From Cacajao melanocephalus (taxonomy: Eukaryota; Chordata; Mammalia; Primates; Pitheciidae), in contig CAUYLG010013847.1 in NCBI GenBank assembly GCA_963573385.1, positions 62,001 through 126,000 on the forward strand: 64,000 nt of DNA, given 5' to 3'. This document shows positions 14,700 to 45,039 of this stretch, one piece after another. The stretch's first letter is position 1, and each line of letters opens with the position of its first letter. Under the pieces are notes generated by a model. It had not been told where the DNA came from, made no database searches, and was given only the letters and a program-made list of their open reading frames with translations. A program made the position numbers and the translations under genes.

Positions 14700-16215
14700 T
14701 AATGAGTCCATTCCTTGTATACTCATACACTGGGTTTAACACCGCAACAGTGATTCTCAAACTGGGATTCACAGAACTCTCGGAGTTCTTGAGTTTTCTA
14801 TGAAAACTTCAATTGCAGTTTTCCTTTTTATATCATCTAAAATAAATTAATATAAGCATTTCCTGGAAATGTTCAACTACCTAATATGAGTACTATCAAG
14901 CAATTTGAGTGCCCACACCTATGCTGGGATATACAATAGTGTTGATGCCAATAGGCCTTCTTTAATTGTGAAAGATTGAGATCATAACAGCAACGAAGAA
15001 TACATAAAGAGGTGGTGTCACCAAGTGAAGCCCATGTAACTCACAGCACACTATAAACACAAAGAGTTTCCTATCGTTTAAAACAGCAAAACATTGGAAG
15101 ACCTGTATAAAGGCATGGCAACTCCCCAAAGACCTGGTGTTTGTCCCATTATGCATTTGTGAGTAGCCAAAAAACCGCTGTCAGGATGTTGTAAATTTGA
15201 CTTTTACAGGTTTGGCAATTATGTTTTAGTTTATTCTTTAATTTTGTTCTTAAGAAACTCTTAAGGAATTCCATTTTTAAGGAACTTATGTTTTGTTTTA
15301 TATTTGTACAGAAGTTACATTAAAAAAATTATGTAAATCAACACTGGGATGCAAAAAGGAGACATCAAAACACAGGTTTTAGAGAATGCATTTCATTTCA
15401 AATACATCGAAAAGCCAGGATGCAGACAGTCATCTTTATCGTATGTTCAGAGTTGCAGGCACATCCGATACATGTTTACTGACTGAAAGGTAGTTACCTA
15501 ACTTTCAGTATGTTTCCTTAACCCTGTTTTTTTAACAGTAAGATGGGGATATTGAGAATATAGGTTTGATCAAAGATCATGTTTAATAATATTATTCCAG
15601 GTACTTTGTAAACTGTAAAGTCCCAGACATATGACAGTGATTCATATTAATGTTTTCAAGTGGTCTTCTTGGCTTCCTATAGCTCCTAGAGAAAGAATCC
15701 CTTTTCTCACTCCGTCTCTACCACACCAACCCCATTTGTCTGCTGCACTCACTCCTCTTCATCTAAAATCACCACTACAGGAGGTAAACCCAGCTCTCAT
15801 AATGACAAAAGTTTTCATGCTCACAAAGAGAAATAGTCAAAATACCCTTTCATTTTGAAATAAGATCACAGTGACAAATTGCAATTCTGTTTTCAGTCTT
15901 GTTAACATCAGGGTGTGTGTTACTGGGACATTCAGTTCTACAAAGCGTTTCCATTCGTGTCATTAATCTTTCAATAAAGGCTTTGTGTTTGTTTATGCCC
16001 TTGAAATGAAAAGATTTACGCTCATTTAAAACAGTAAAACACCCACACAAAGGATTATCTGCTATCCCCCGAACATCTGGCACGTTCCAAAAAAGATGAG
16101 AACAAAATTGGTGTTGATAAAAGCACAATTAAAATCTTCACTGTTAAAAAGCCACAGTTTGTGCCAATCTGGAGATGATGAGAATAGAGAAGTGGTAGGT
16201 AGACAAGGAACTATC
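14700..16215. other. Non-coding, no confident feature
   Basis: AT-rich unique sequence. 14960-15160 and 15890-16130 share a weakly similar phrase (CGTTTAAAACAGCAAAACA / CATTTAAAACAGTAAAACA), possibly two copies of the same old repeat. Confidence 0.4.
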
Positions 16216-16230
16216 TGCTGGAGTGGTCAG

Positions 16231-16322
16231 TAAAGAAATTAGAACTGCCTTAAAATTAGAAGTGCCTTAAAGAAATTAAGAAGTTAGAAGTGCCTAAAAG
16301 AAATTCGAAGTGCCTTAAAGAG
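16231..16322. repeat. Small minisatellite
   Basis: About four degenerate units around TTAGAAGTGCCTTAAAGAAA, with unit lengths of roughly 20-28 bp. Confidence 0.8.
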
Positions 16323-17329
16323 CCAAAATAGGGCAGAGAGGCAAGCAGGATTTCAGGCCATTAATGACATGACCCTGAAATTGACCTGCTTACTCCTTTC
16401 AGACACTGACTCTCAAGTTCCCAACTTTGCTGCCTACTTGGGATTTCCTTGCAAACTGCGTTCCTATTATGCAAGACTGTTAGTGTTGCTACGGTGGTGG
16501 CAGGCACCACAGGCTGTCTGCCCACACCAACCGAACTAGCTGACACTCTGGATGAGATCCGTCAGACTTCAAAACTATTTTTAACTACAGTGTAACTTTG
16601 AATTTTAAACTCTCAACAGTCAGAGCAATAATAGCTGAAACATCCCAGGAGAATAACCACTCAATTATCCTAAGAGCTTTCTTAGAAACATGTGGTATGT
16701 TATTAACAGAAGGTCATAATGAAAATGTTTCACAAGCGGGGAAACTGAGGCACACACAAACAACTAAAATCACATCACAAAATCTGAATACTAATGGAAC
16801 TGGCTCACTCTCAGTTCTGTTTCCCATCCATTTTTTTTTTCAGCCCACCAGGAAGTCTTGAGTCCGAAGTAAACATGGCTTTTGGAGTGTGTCCTTCCAA
16901 GGACCATGGTCATTCTAGTGCAATCTGGGGGAGGAGATAATGTAAGCCTCTCATAAGTTTAAGAAAGCGAGCCGCATTTCACTTAACCGCTCTTTTCCCA
17001 TCATGGGGGATGAAAAGACTCAGAAATAGACATTTAAATGAGGCATGTCTAAAAATGTTTGATTTTTGAACCTGGGAAAGTGAAGGAAAGATAAATATAT
17101 TACAGAGAAAGGGCACCCTTTGATTACTGAAACCAAGACAGCTGGAAACCTGAGTTCTAGAATCTGTTTGGGAACTTGAGGCAGATGTTTCTAGGAGAGG
17201 CGAGAGATAAAGAAGGGTGGCGTCATTTACATGTCCAGTCCACGTTGGTGAAAGTCTTGGGAACTCATTCTCACAATTCCTTTTAAAAACCATTTTGAGA
17301 AAATTTAAATAAGATGGTAAAATACCAGC

Positions 17330-18749
<1,420 letters not shown>

Positions 18750-18750
<1 letters not shown>

Positions 18751-20400
18751 GAAAAAGTATGGTTTCAAGCTTGTCAACGCTGAAACATATTTGGCAGTCG
18801 TTACACAGATGCCACTGAAATCTGGAAACCAAAGGGTCCGTAAGACTTGTTTTAAGTCTAAGTACAATAGTATGGATTTTTTTCTTAGTTTTTCATACCC
18901 TAGCAGCTAGTACAGGAGATACTGAGACGCCTCTTCACCCCAGGTGTTTTGTTTTTGGTTGAAGGCGAGCTGCCCCTGGGGTGGACATCAAGGAAGTGAT
19001 ACGGCGTTTGTTCATTAATAAATGTATACAAATAAATGAGATAAAAATGAAATGTCCACAGGAGAGGGGAACCTCCTTGGAGTAATCTCCCCTCTGGCTG
19101 CTGGAAGAGAGGGTTGCACAGGAGTAGACTGCCTATCTATAAGCCTCCAGTTCTTTCCACACCTGCTGGAGGCTATTGAGCCTCCCTGCCACCCCAGGCT
19201 GCCTCCCAGAAGCCCTCCAGCTCCTACTGACTGCAACAGAGCCCAGGCACTCACTCTCATTTGTTCTGGCAGGATTTAACCCATTAAAGTTCAGTAAGCC
19301 TGGTTTCCATCAATCGGGTTCATCTCAGACTATCCCTCAAGATTAATCCTTTTTTTACTCGTTGGGAAATTGTTCCTACTTCTCTGTGGCTCTAGTCTGA
19401 GAAAATAGAAGAAGACTAAGATAATACACTAGAATAAGACAAGTAAAGTTCCCAATTCTAGCTTTATTATTTTAGGAGAGAATCTCCATTGAAGACCCAC
19501 TTACCAAAAAGCCCAAAAGGAATGATAAAGAAAACTCTTTCTTCCAGCTAGAGGGCCCAAATGAGAATTTGTCTTCCCAAAGTATTATTAAATGACTGTC
19601 GTATTTGTCCTCCACTTGTACTGTGATCAAACCAGGCCCCAGGGCCTACCCAGAGGATACATGGCTCAGGAAGTTTTTCTTGGGACAAAAATGGGTGGAA
19701 GCCAGTAGGATTTAATTAATGAACTTTGGTTTTAACTAATAATATATTTAACAATACTCTGATCTCCACTCGGTGGCAGAAAAAAGCACTTAAATGAATG
19801 TTAAATACAAATAGTGCCATGCCTGCACTAAGGCAAACTGCACCTATGAAAAAATAGCTTAAAGCCGTAAAACAGTGGCCATTGAATTTTCCTTCACTTG
19901 CTTTCTGAGCACTTATTAGTTTTCTATATGTTCTACAAAAGTATACATTTTAATGTGATTAAGTAAAGACCACAATCTCTTTCCATGTAGATTTTTCCAC
20001 TTAGATTTTCTTTTCCACTTGAGTTATCGAGAGCATTTGGGAATCTGCTGGGGAATTTCAGCTGGGACTATATTTAGTTTGGACTTAGTGGGATATATTT
20101 ATGTGGTTTTCAGCCTCTCCAAAGTATAGTTATTTCTTAAATTCCAACTTGTCCATAGTGCAGCTCACCAGGTATTATACCCAAGATGCAGAGCCAGAGG
20201 ACATACATTCTATGGTCTCTGACACTGAAAATATGTGGGTAATAGAGGTGAGATAAGATTTGAAAGGTACAGCAGCATTAGGTGGCATAAGGAAAATTAT
20301 TCCAGGCATGAGAAGACAAAGTTTCAACAGGAATAATTACCTCAAATTGATATAATTTCTATCATAGTATTAATATGTTCTATAATACAGTATATATAAC
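18750..20400. other. Non-coding flank of the CpG island
   Basis: Composition returns to AT-rich. No exon with convincing splice sites was recognised; no repeats of note. Confidence 0.45.
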
Positions 20401-20698
<298 letters not shown>

Positions 20699-20771
20699 TA
20701 AGCCACGTAAAATTGAATTTATCAGAATTCTTGTTTTTAGGATACAAACGTGTAGCAGTACCACAAGCTGT

Positions 20772-20789
20772 GTGTGTGTGTGTGTGTGG
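20772..20789. repeat. (TG)n microsatellite
   Basis: Uninterrupted TG dinucleotides. Confidence 0.9.
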
Positions 20790-21437
20790 TGTAGTGTTGC
20801 ACATTTATACACCCCTTCTATCAATAAATAAGAGCAGCAGAACTAGACGAAAGATTGCATTATCTTTTCGTTATTATAGAAAATAATATTATTAAATTAT
20901 TGTCATATGAAAGGCTATTGAAGAACGCACTACCAAAAATATAGGAAAAAAGTGATAAAGAGTTGTGCAAGGCATTCAGTAAGAAAACTACAGTGTTTTT
21001 CTAGTCAACCTTTTAAAATTGGTAATTTGTGTGGTTTATGTTTTCGTTCAATATCTTCATCTTTGTCTCTAATTTTCTTATTTTTAAATCCTTTTTCTTT
21101 AAAGAGGACACTCCAAATTGTAAAAACTTCAGATCCCACAAAATCTGGATCTATCCTCTAGTGCGTACTATGTGTCAGACACATGCTCATTCTTACAGAT
21201 ACAGTGGTGGGTTAGACCAAATACTTGACATCAAGGAGCAAGTTTAATTAGGCAAGATGAGCAAATATGGTAATATGGGAAATGTAGGATGGATCCTCAG
21301 CTTAGTCTGAAGGGTTCCAGGAAAGCTCACTAGAGGAGATAACTGGCAATATGCTCTCTTCTTCTCTGCCTCCTTTTATCACCTGATTTCTACCTGTAAC
21401 ACTTTCCATCTATTATTATATTATAATACAATGATAG

Positions 21438-21630
21438 TATTATAATGCAAGTTATAATCCAAGTATTATAATGCAAGTTATAATCCAAGTATTAGAATGC
21501 AAGTTATTTTCAATATAATTGAAATTTTCAATAACTTGTATAATACTTGTATTATAACATATTATAATTAATACTTGTATTACAACTTGTAGTATAATAC
21601 TATAATTCAATAACTTGTGTGATACATGAG
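21438..21630. repeat. AT-rich tandem and inverted repeat
   Basis: About 2.5 copies of a 26-bp unit (GTATTATAATGCAAGTTATAATCCAA) at 21438-21506 are followed by reverse-complement versions (AATAACTTGTATAATACTTG) at 21530-21555 and 21585-21618. The centre, near 21518, is CAATATAATTG. The whole block can fold as an imperfect cruciform. Confidence 0.85.
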
Positions 21631-23800
21631 AAATCCTAAAGTTCATCATACTGTAACTGAATTGCCATTCCCACAACATAAGTACCCTTCCCAAAGGTAT
21701 GAGAATAGAATAAAAGTGTTGATCCTTGAAGCATTTAAACTGAAGGGTAGTTTAGTTATGCTAAGCTTTTTTGTTCTGAAAAGGCCACCGGGGGATAAAC
21801 TTCTGTATATATCTTGGAGCACAGTATTTATTGCGTGGCAGGTGGCCCAGGAATATTAAGACAGCTGTCAACATCAAGGAAAGCACCAGCCCATGAAAAA
21901 AGCAAGCAGATGGATTGGGGCACTTCACTAGCCTCCCCCTAGAATAATAGCTGTGCGTGGCCAAATGAGGCAGTGTCATGCTGCCCAGGGCAGCAAAAAG
22001 CTATTACCGAATATAAGCACTCAATTAGGAGGTGGGATGGGGAATATCCTCTCTTTTCCTTTGTTTGTGTGCTCAAATTTTCATTAAGAACCCCCACAAC
22101 AAATAAGAAAGGGGGAAAATGATGTTAGCGTTTCTCATTGTTACTTTCTAATTATCATGGTTTGTAACATGGGGAGATGACTGTCTTGCTGCTTCAATGA
22201 GAACAGATGGTAAAATGTTTAAGTAATTGGTTATTCCTGCTTCTATGAGATGCATGATGTTTTATTGCATTGTTTGTCTAGTTTTTGTTTCCAGAACATG
22301 TGGAGATGGAGATCTTTCAAACACACATCTTTTAATACTTAAATTAAGTAAAATGTGTTAGTCTGACCTAAATTACATTTACGCTTTTCTCCCTTTGATG
22401 ATACTTCAAAGAGAAATTAGCTCTTTACAAAAATATAACATTAATATTAAAAATTAAACATATAGCTTTCAAACAGGACAAAATTTGCTAATATTGAAAA
22501 ACTGTACTCTTAAAAATGTATGAATAGGAGTAGCATGTCTTTGGCAAACACTGATTGTAACATATATTCTAAAATAGTTGTTTACACCAATTCAGTGTGA
22601 TGTGTCTTTTATCTAAGTCAAATGCTATCTAAAATATAAGGTCATATGTAAGACATTTTTATTAATGGAGCTTCATAAGCATGACATAGATAATGGCTTA
22701 GAACAATAACTTACTATTAGATGAGAAATTCATCTTCTATATTCTATTTTCCCGAAATATTTCATCTGACTTCATAAACTCTGCACTGTAATATGCTCTT
22801 CTGATATACAATTTTAAAAGTATCTACTCCATAAAGAACAATTATTTATAAATTTCTGGACTGCATTATATTGGTGTTAATTGTAAATTTTGTTTCTTGG
22901 GGCTTTATGAAACAAAGATTTGGAGCAAAACCAAAACCAAAAAAAAAAAAAATTGCTGTGAATTGACTTGCTTTTTATCTTATTCTGATGTTTCATAGTT
23001 TACATGTCCCAGAAGCTAGAGCTTTCTTATTATGGACACTTTGTTCCCAGTTTGATTTCTTGCAAATGGTTTAAAAATAAGGCATAGAGGCAGCTGCTAT
23101 TGTGAGCAAATGTTTTGTTTGGGGAGAAAGCAGCTGGAAATGCTACATGCTGTCATATAAAATGAACCAATTTACACATGGGAACTTTGCCTAATCTAAA
23201 ATTGAGATTAACTTTATTTCCCATACATGAATTTTCTTTGCATAGAACAAAATAGAAATCTATTCACTTTGATTATAATTTGTAGTGATGAAATGATGAA
23301 TATAGTGCTGAATATAAACTTGACGTATCTATGGAAATCTTACTCTGTTCTGAAAGAAAATATCGCTAACAATTTTCCAGAAAAATTCATTTTAAAATAT
23401 TGCTAAAGGTAGTAGCAAAAAAAAAAAATCCGTATCGAGCATATAAAACCAAAAGTTACTCTAGATGACATACTTTTTTTACTTTCTATAACTGGGGCAA
23501 GTACATTTCTCAATGACTCCACTTTCATTTTGAAAGATCTGTAAATTACTTAAAGTATAACTTAACTGGATTTGCAAATAATGAACAAAAGCACCAGACA
23601 ACAACATTTTCATTAGTTTATCCTACCAATTGAATTCCTTTCTCACCTGTTCTACTCAGCTTTTCATTGGTAAAGAAAAAAAAAGGAGTTACCTAAGAAA
23701 AGAGGTAAAACAGAAGACGAGAAGTTAGATTCTCTTCCTGGTTTTGCCCCTGACTGTGACCTCTGGAAATTTTATGAATGGGACTGCAGGTACTAAAATG
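21630..23800. other. Non-coding, no confident feature
   Basis: AT-rich, largely unique sequence with A-runs near 22940 and 23420. No exon was recognised on either strand, including SCN11A exon 6, for which I looked. Confidence 0.45.
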
Positions 23801-23810
23801 TGTTTTGTCT

Positions 23811-23978
23811 TTTTGTTTTGTTTTTGGTTCAGAGATGGGCTTTCACTCTGTTGCCCAGGCTGAAGTGCAGTGTTGTGATCAGAGTTCACACTGTAGCCTC
23901 AAATTCCTGGGCTCAAGTGATTTTCTCACCTCAGCCTCACAAGCTGGGATTACTGGCACAAGCCATCATGCCTAGCTA
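23811..23978 (-). mobile_element. Old Alu/FLAM-type monomer
   Basis: TTTTTGGTTCAGAGATGGGC, TCTGTTGCCCAGGCTGAAGTGC and GCTGGGATTACTGGCACAAGCC identify a diverged inverted Alu monomer. Confidence 0.8.
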
Positions 23979-24083
23979 TATGTCTTTTTTAAATAAAACA
24001 TATATCAGCATGAAAAGATATAGTATTATTTAATGTACTTAGTCACATTTTCACAATTATTTCTCACTTTGAAAATTACTGGA

Positions 24084-24208
24084 GGCCAGGCATAGTGGCT
24101 CATACCTGTAATCCTGGCACTTTGGAAGGCAGAGGCAGGAGGATCACTTGAGCCCTGGAGTTTGAGACCAGCCTAAACAACATACTGAGACCTCATCTCT
24201 ACTAAAAC
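24084..24208 (+). mobile_element. Alu left monomer with expanded purine tail
   Basis: GGCCAGGCATAGTGGCTCAT...GAGACCTCATCTCTACTAAAA, an AluJ/FLAM-type left half. Its 3' end runs directly into the purine tract at 24209. Confidence 0.85.
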
Positions 24209-24350
24209 GAAGAAGAAAGAAGAAGAAGAAGGAGAACGAGAAGGAGAAGGAGAAGAAGAAGAAGAAAAAGAAGGAGAAGAAGCAGCAGGAGGCGGAGGTG
24301 GAGGAGGAGGAGGAGGAGGAGGAGAAGGAGAAGAAGAAAAGAAGAAGGGA
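24209..24350. repeat. Polypurine (GAA)n/(GGA)n tract
   Basis: About 140 bp almost entirely A and G on the plus strand, grown from the Alu tail. It is a potential triplex (H-DNA) former. Confidence 0.95.
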
Positions 24351-25850
24351 CAAATTCTATATAAAGTGTTATCTGACTACCAGTTTCTTTATTGCTATTC
24401 AGTTGCTTTCCTGGAGTTTCGAAAAATAATCCACTGCTTCTGTTTGAAAGGATTTACATCGCCTGGAGTTTAGGTATTGGGGCCATACGGTATACTTTAA
24501 GTCTATATAATCAGCACAGCTAAATAGTTCCAATGTCTTTTCATAGTTTGCCAAAGTCACTGATAGAAGAGAAAAGAAGGGAAGGGGAGAAGGTGAAAGG
24601 AAAGGACTCCAGAGAGGGAAGATAATACACTTTTTTTTTGTTTGTTTTACTAAAGAAAAGAGAGGAAATGGGAAGGAGAGGAAAAGGGTGTGCTATAATA
24701 ACCTTATTTTTAATAAACTGAAATTCATATTCACACCCAACCTTGGCTTCATCCTGATCTGCAGGGCTAAAGGGCCTTCCTCATCTTTGGTTCCCCTCCT
24801 ACTTCACTGGTGGCTGCTGCTCATCTCCTTCCCTGGTTTCTCCTCTTCTCCCGTGTCACGTTTCAGTGCCCTGGGGCTCAGGCCTTGGTCCTCTTCTGTT
24901 CACATCAATGCTCATTCCCCTGGTGATCTCATCAGATCTCACGAGTTTAAATATCATCGATAGACCCTTGATTCCTGAAATGGTATCTCCAGCTCCGACT
25001 CCTCCCTGGAATCCAGGACTCGTATATACCTAACTGCCTGCTGAACCCTTTCCCTCATGTCTCACAGCCATCTCAAGCAAGGCTAGCTTGCGATCTGACC
25101 CCAAGACCTGCTCCTCTCACAGCCTTCTCTCTCTCAATCAGTGACATCAGGCATAAAAGTCATTTTTGACTCCTCTCTTTTGCTCACATCATGTATACAA
25201 TTGTATACAATCAGGAAATGCTATTGTTTTTACCTTCAAGTTGACACAGAATCAGACCAATGTCCACCCACTCCACTACCACTACCTGATCAGAGAGCAC
25301 CGCCATCCCTTGCTTGGATAATGGTCTCTTCTGTCAGTTTTGGTTTTGAGGAGCAGACATTCTGAGATCAGATGTGCAAGAGAATTGTGAGGTTTGGGAG
25401 GATGCCTGTGAAAGATGAGTGGGGGGAGCAGAAGTGGGCAGGGAGAAGCTTCAGACTGCGGTGCAAGTTTGATGTCTGAGAGAAAGACAAGGAAGAAGGA
25501 TTGGATAGGAGGAACCTCAGACTGCAGTGCAGCTGTCAGAGTCTCAGCCGGGTCGCTGGAGAGCCCCTGAGCCAAAGTTTCCTATTAGAAGAATCCCAGA
25601 TGCTTCAGGAATGGGCCAGCACTAGAACCCACACACTGTGCAGAGCAGGTGTGATCTCAGCATGTGCATGAATGCAGTGTGAAACCCAGAGACGTGGAAG
25701 CCGGGATCTTTAGTCTACCATGCTCCCTGCAGCAGAAGATCTTCCTGCTTCTACCACCCCCTTATATTCCATTCTCCACACAACAGCTCCCATTTCTTCA
25801 GAGTGAAGCCCAGATCCTCCCTGTGCATACAGGACTCCCTTTCACTTCTT

Positions 25851-26196
25851 CTTTCCCTTCCTTCCTCCCTCCCTCCTTCCTTTCTCTCCTTCCTTCCTTC
25901 CCTTTTCTTTCTTTCCTTTCTCTCTTTCTTTTTTCTTTCTTTCTCTTTCCTTCCTCCCTCCTTCCTTTTTCTTCCTTCCTTCCCTTTTCTCTTTCTCTTT
26001 CTTTCTCTTTTTCTTTTCTTTCCTTTTCTTTCTTTTCTTTCCTCTCCCCTCCTTCATTCTTCTTTCCCTTCCTTCCCTTCCTTCCTTCCTTGCTTGCTTC
26101 CTTCCTTCCTTCCTTCCCTTCCTTCCTTCCTTCCCTCCCTCTTTTCTTTCTTTCTTTCTCTCTCTCTCTCTTTCTCTCTTTCTTTCTATCTTTCTC
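25851..26196. repeat. Polypyrimidine (CCTT)n/(CTTT)n tract
   Basis: About 345 bp almost entirely C and T on the plus strand, with TTCC, TTTC, CCCT and TC blocks. It occupies the place of the poly(T) tail of the adjacent inverted Alu. A long Ser/Phe/Leu/Pro-rich open frame across it is an artefact. Confidence 0.95.
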
Positions 26197-26456
26197 CTGG
26201 TGTGCAATGGTGCAATCTCAGCTCACTTCAGCTTGCAACCTCTGCCTCCCAGGTTCAAGGAGTTCTCCTGCCTCCACTTCTCAAGTAGCTGAGATTACAG
26301 GTACCCACCACCATGCCTGACTAACTTTTGTATTTTTGTAAAGATGAAGCTTCACTATATTGACCAGGCTGGTCTCAAACTCCTGACCTCAAGTTATATG
26401 CCCGCCTTGGCCTCTCAACATGCTAGGATTACAGGCATGAACGACCATGCCCAGCC
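26197..26456 (-). mobile_element. Alu with hyper-expanded tail
   Basis: Begins CTGGTGTGCAATGGTGCAATC and ends ACCATGCCCAGCC. The usual first 30 bp next to the tail are replaced by the CT tract. The target duplication CCCTTTCACTTCTT / CCTCTTCACTTCTG (25837-25850 / 26457-26470) encloses tract and Alu together, showing the tract belongs to the insertion. Confidence 0.88.
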
Positions 26457-27069
26457 CCTCTTCACTTCTGTGATCTCACCTCCACCACCTGGCCCCTTAC
26501 TCCCTCCCCTCCAGTCCCATCTTCATCCCTGCTACTCCTCAATCTCTGTGCTGGCTGTTTCCCATGCTCAGAATACTCTTTCTTATATATCTGCTTGTGT
26601 CACTTCCTCACCACCTTCAAATCTCTGCCACCTCTCACCTCAGTGACAACTCCCCTGATCGGTTTAAAATTGCAACCTGCTTCCCCTATATCCTGTGACT
26701 TGCCAGAGCCCATGGTGTCTGCTTTTTCTTTATATTTTCCCTGGCACATAGCACTTGCTTACATGCGACACAATGTACTTACTTATTATAGCCATTGCCT
26801 GGTGTCTGTCTCCCCTCCCCCTCCCCTAAAAGGTGAAACTCCATGAGACCAAGGGTCTGTATCCGTTTGCTTACTAACAGATCCTAAGCAGTTAGCACAG
26901 TCCCTGGACATATTAGGTGCTCAATAATTATCAGTTGGATCATCAAATAAATGTGTAAAGCAGGGTTGGTTTGTTTGTTTTTGGTTTACATCATGACATT
27001 GTGAAAAAATTAAAATGCAAATTAACGTTCTTTCTAGATAAGAGCCAGTGTGAAAAGTGAGTGACTTAC

Positions 27070-43206
<16,137 letters not shown>

Positions 43207-44204
43207 TCAGGAGGCAGGAATAAAACAGTCTGCCCTAGGATTTCAGTCTTAAAGGATGGTGTCATAAGGACCTACAAGGGCTGAGCTGAGGTCAGGGGGC
43301 TCGGGAGCTGATTGGCTGTGAAGATCAGAGGAGACGACCACCACTGTGGGTATAGCAGGAATTTTTGGCACAGACAGAACCAAAGCAGGGCATCATTCCT
43401 GGAGGACCTGGCAAGAGGTGAGAAGTTGAATTCAGAAACAAGTGAGCAGAAGAAGCCCACTTTCTAGAACGAGACCCAGGCATTACGCAAGACAATAAGG
43501 CTGAGCTGGCTCAGCTGCTGAAGTGGGACCTGTGAGTAGCAGGCAAGTGGCTGCCGTGGCCCAAACAAGAGGAAGAGGAACAGGGAATCAACTGGGCCAC
43601 AGGTGTGGATTGCAAAAGCAAAACTATAAGTGCATGGGTCTGTTGTCGCATCTGGTCAGCAAAGTTCTTAAAACGTGATGAGATGAGAACAAAAGAGCCG
43701 TAAACGCTGGCACGGAAAGAGCCATAAACACTAGCATGAACTGCGATCCATTCCAGCTCTCTCACTTCTAGGATTCCAACCCTAAGAAAGCAGAAAGGGT
43801 TTGTTAATAGGGTTACTCTATCATAGGATAATAGCTTCTTTGAGGATTTTCTCTACAGCTCCAGGGTTTAAACTGGACACTGAAAACAAGCAGAAGTGTT
43901 CATGTTGAATGCCTTTATTCCCCATGCCAGGCATCCTCTTGCTTTCTTATTTACTGGATGCTAGTCTAGGGCTGACTCTTATACCCACTCCAGGGAATTA
44001 TAGCAAGGAATCCAACATATCCCTGGTTTGTTCATTCAACAATTATGTGCCCTGTGTCTGTTCTTGGCATGGTGCTAGGCACTAATGGTGAAGAAACACT
44101 GTCCCTGTCCAACAGCTACACTGTACTGTATGGAGTAGTAGAAAAGACACAGACAGGAAATTAAAATAGAATGTTACTACAGGGAGAAGTAGTGGGGCTA
44201 TGTC

Positions 44205-44290
44205 TATGTATACGATAAGTTGTCTAATCATAGGACACATGTCTCGTCATAGGATAGGTGTCTCATCACAGGATACGTATCTCATCAGGG
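44205..44290. repeat. Minisatellite of about 18-bp units
   Basis: About four degenerate copies of GTCTCATCATAGGATAC. Confidence 0.85.
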
Positions 44291-44606
44291 AAGCAGGGAT
44301 TGTTGTCCAAAGCTTTAACGTCTAAATGAAGACCTGAAGGAGATGTAAGACTTAGGACAAGAAAAAAGGGGACCATGAGGATGTTGCAGGGAGAGCAAAT
44401 AATGTGTACAGGAGCCCTTGGCTGAGAAAGAGCATGATGTCCAGCAACTGGTTCTGTCTGCCAGGAATGGAGATTTCATGGAATTGAATGGCCAACAGGG
44501 CTTTACTCAACAGAGGGAGACCATGTGCATGCCTATAGTCCTCAGTAAAGACCATGGACTTACCCTGAGGATAATGGGGAATGCTAAAGGTTTGGGGTTT
44601 CATTAC

Positions 44607-44690
44607 TATCATTATTATTATTATTATTATTACAGAGAAGAAACACTATCAGATTTGTTTTTTTTAAAAAAAAAAAAAAAAAAAAGAAAA
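44607..44690. repeat. (ATT)n microsatellite and A-run
   Basis: ATT repeats at 44607-44632 and an A-rich run at 44666-44690, next to the L1 insertion site. Confidence 0.9.
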
Positions 44691-44710
44691 GCCCCTCTAA
44701 CTATTAGGAA

Positions 44711-45039
44711 TTATAGGGATATGGATGGAGCTGGAAGACCCTTATCTTTAGCAAACTAACTCAGGAACAGAAAACCAAATACCACATGTTCTCACTTATA
44801 AGTGGGTGCTGAATGATAGGAGCTCATGGACACATAGAGGGGAACAACACACACTGAGGCCTATGGGAAGGTGGAGGGTGGGAGGAAGGAAAGGATCAGG
44901 AAAAATAAGTAATGAGTACTAGGCTTAATACCTGGATGACGAAATAATCTGTACAGCAACACCCCATGACACAAGTTCACCTATGTAACAAACCTGCATG
45001 TATACCCCTGAACTTAAATACAAGTTAAAAAAAAAAAAA
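44711..45039 (+). mobile_element. Short L1 3' end insertion
   Basis: About 330 bp of primate L1 3' UTR (ATGGATGGAGCTGGAAG, ACCACATGTTCTCACTTATA, CACCTATGTAACAAACC) plus a poly(A). The target duplication, GCCCCTCTAACTATTAGGAA (44691-44710) against 45040-45059, has three mismatches. Confidence 0.92.

Larger units (their letters stand above)
24730..26940 (+). mobile_element. L2 LINE, interrupted
   Basis: Segments in L2 order: 24730-25350 (GTGGCTGCTGCTCATCTCC, GATCTCATCAGATCTCA, TTTTTGACTCCTCTCTTT, CAGGAAATGCTATTG), 25795-25850 (CAGAGTGAAGCCCAGATCC) and 26457-26940 (GCTGGCTGTTTCCCATGC, GACAACTCCCCTGATC, TATTAGGTGCTCAATAATTA). It is broken by an unclassified GA-rich insert at about 25365-25700 and by the Alu plus its pyrimidine tract. 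It is one of the longest ancient LINEs in the window. Confidence 0.8.

Noticed and set aside
25664..26320. 218-codon open frame and overlapping frames rich in Ser/Phe/Leu/Pro or Lys/Glu/Arg
   Set aside because: They are readings of the CT tract and the adjoining Alu; no gene.
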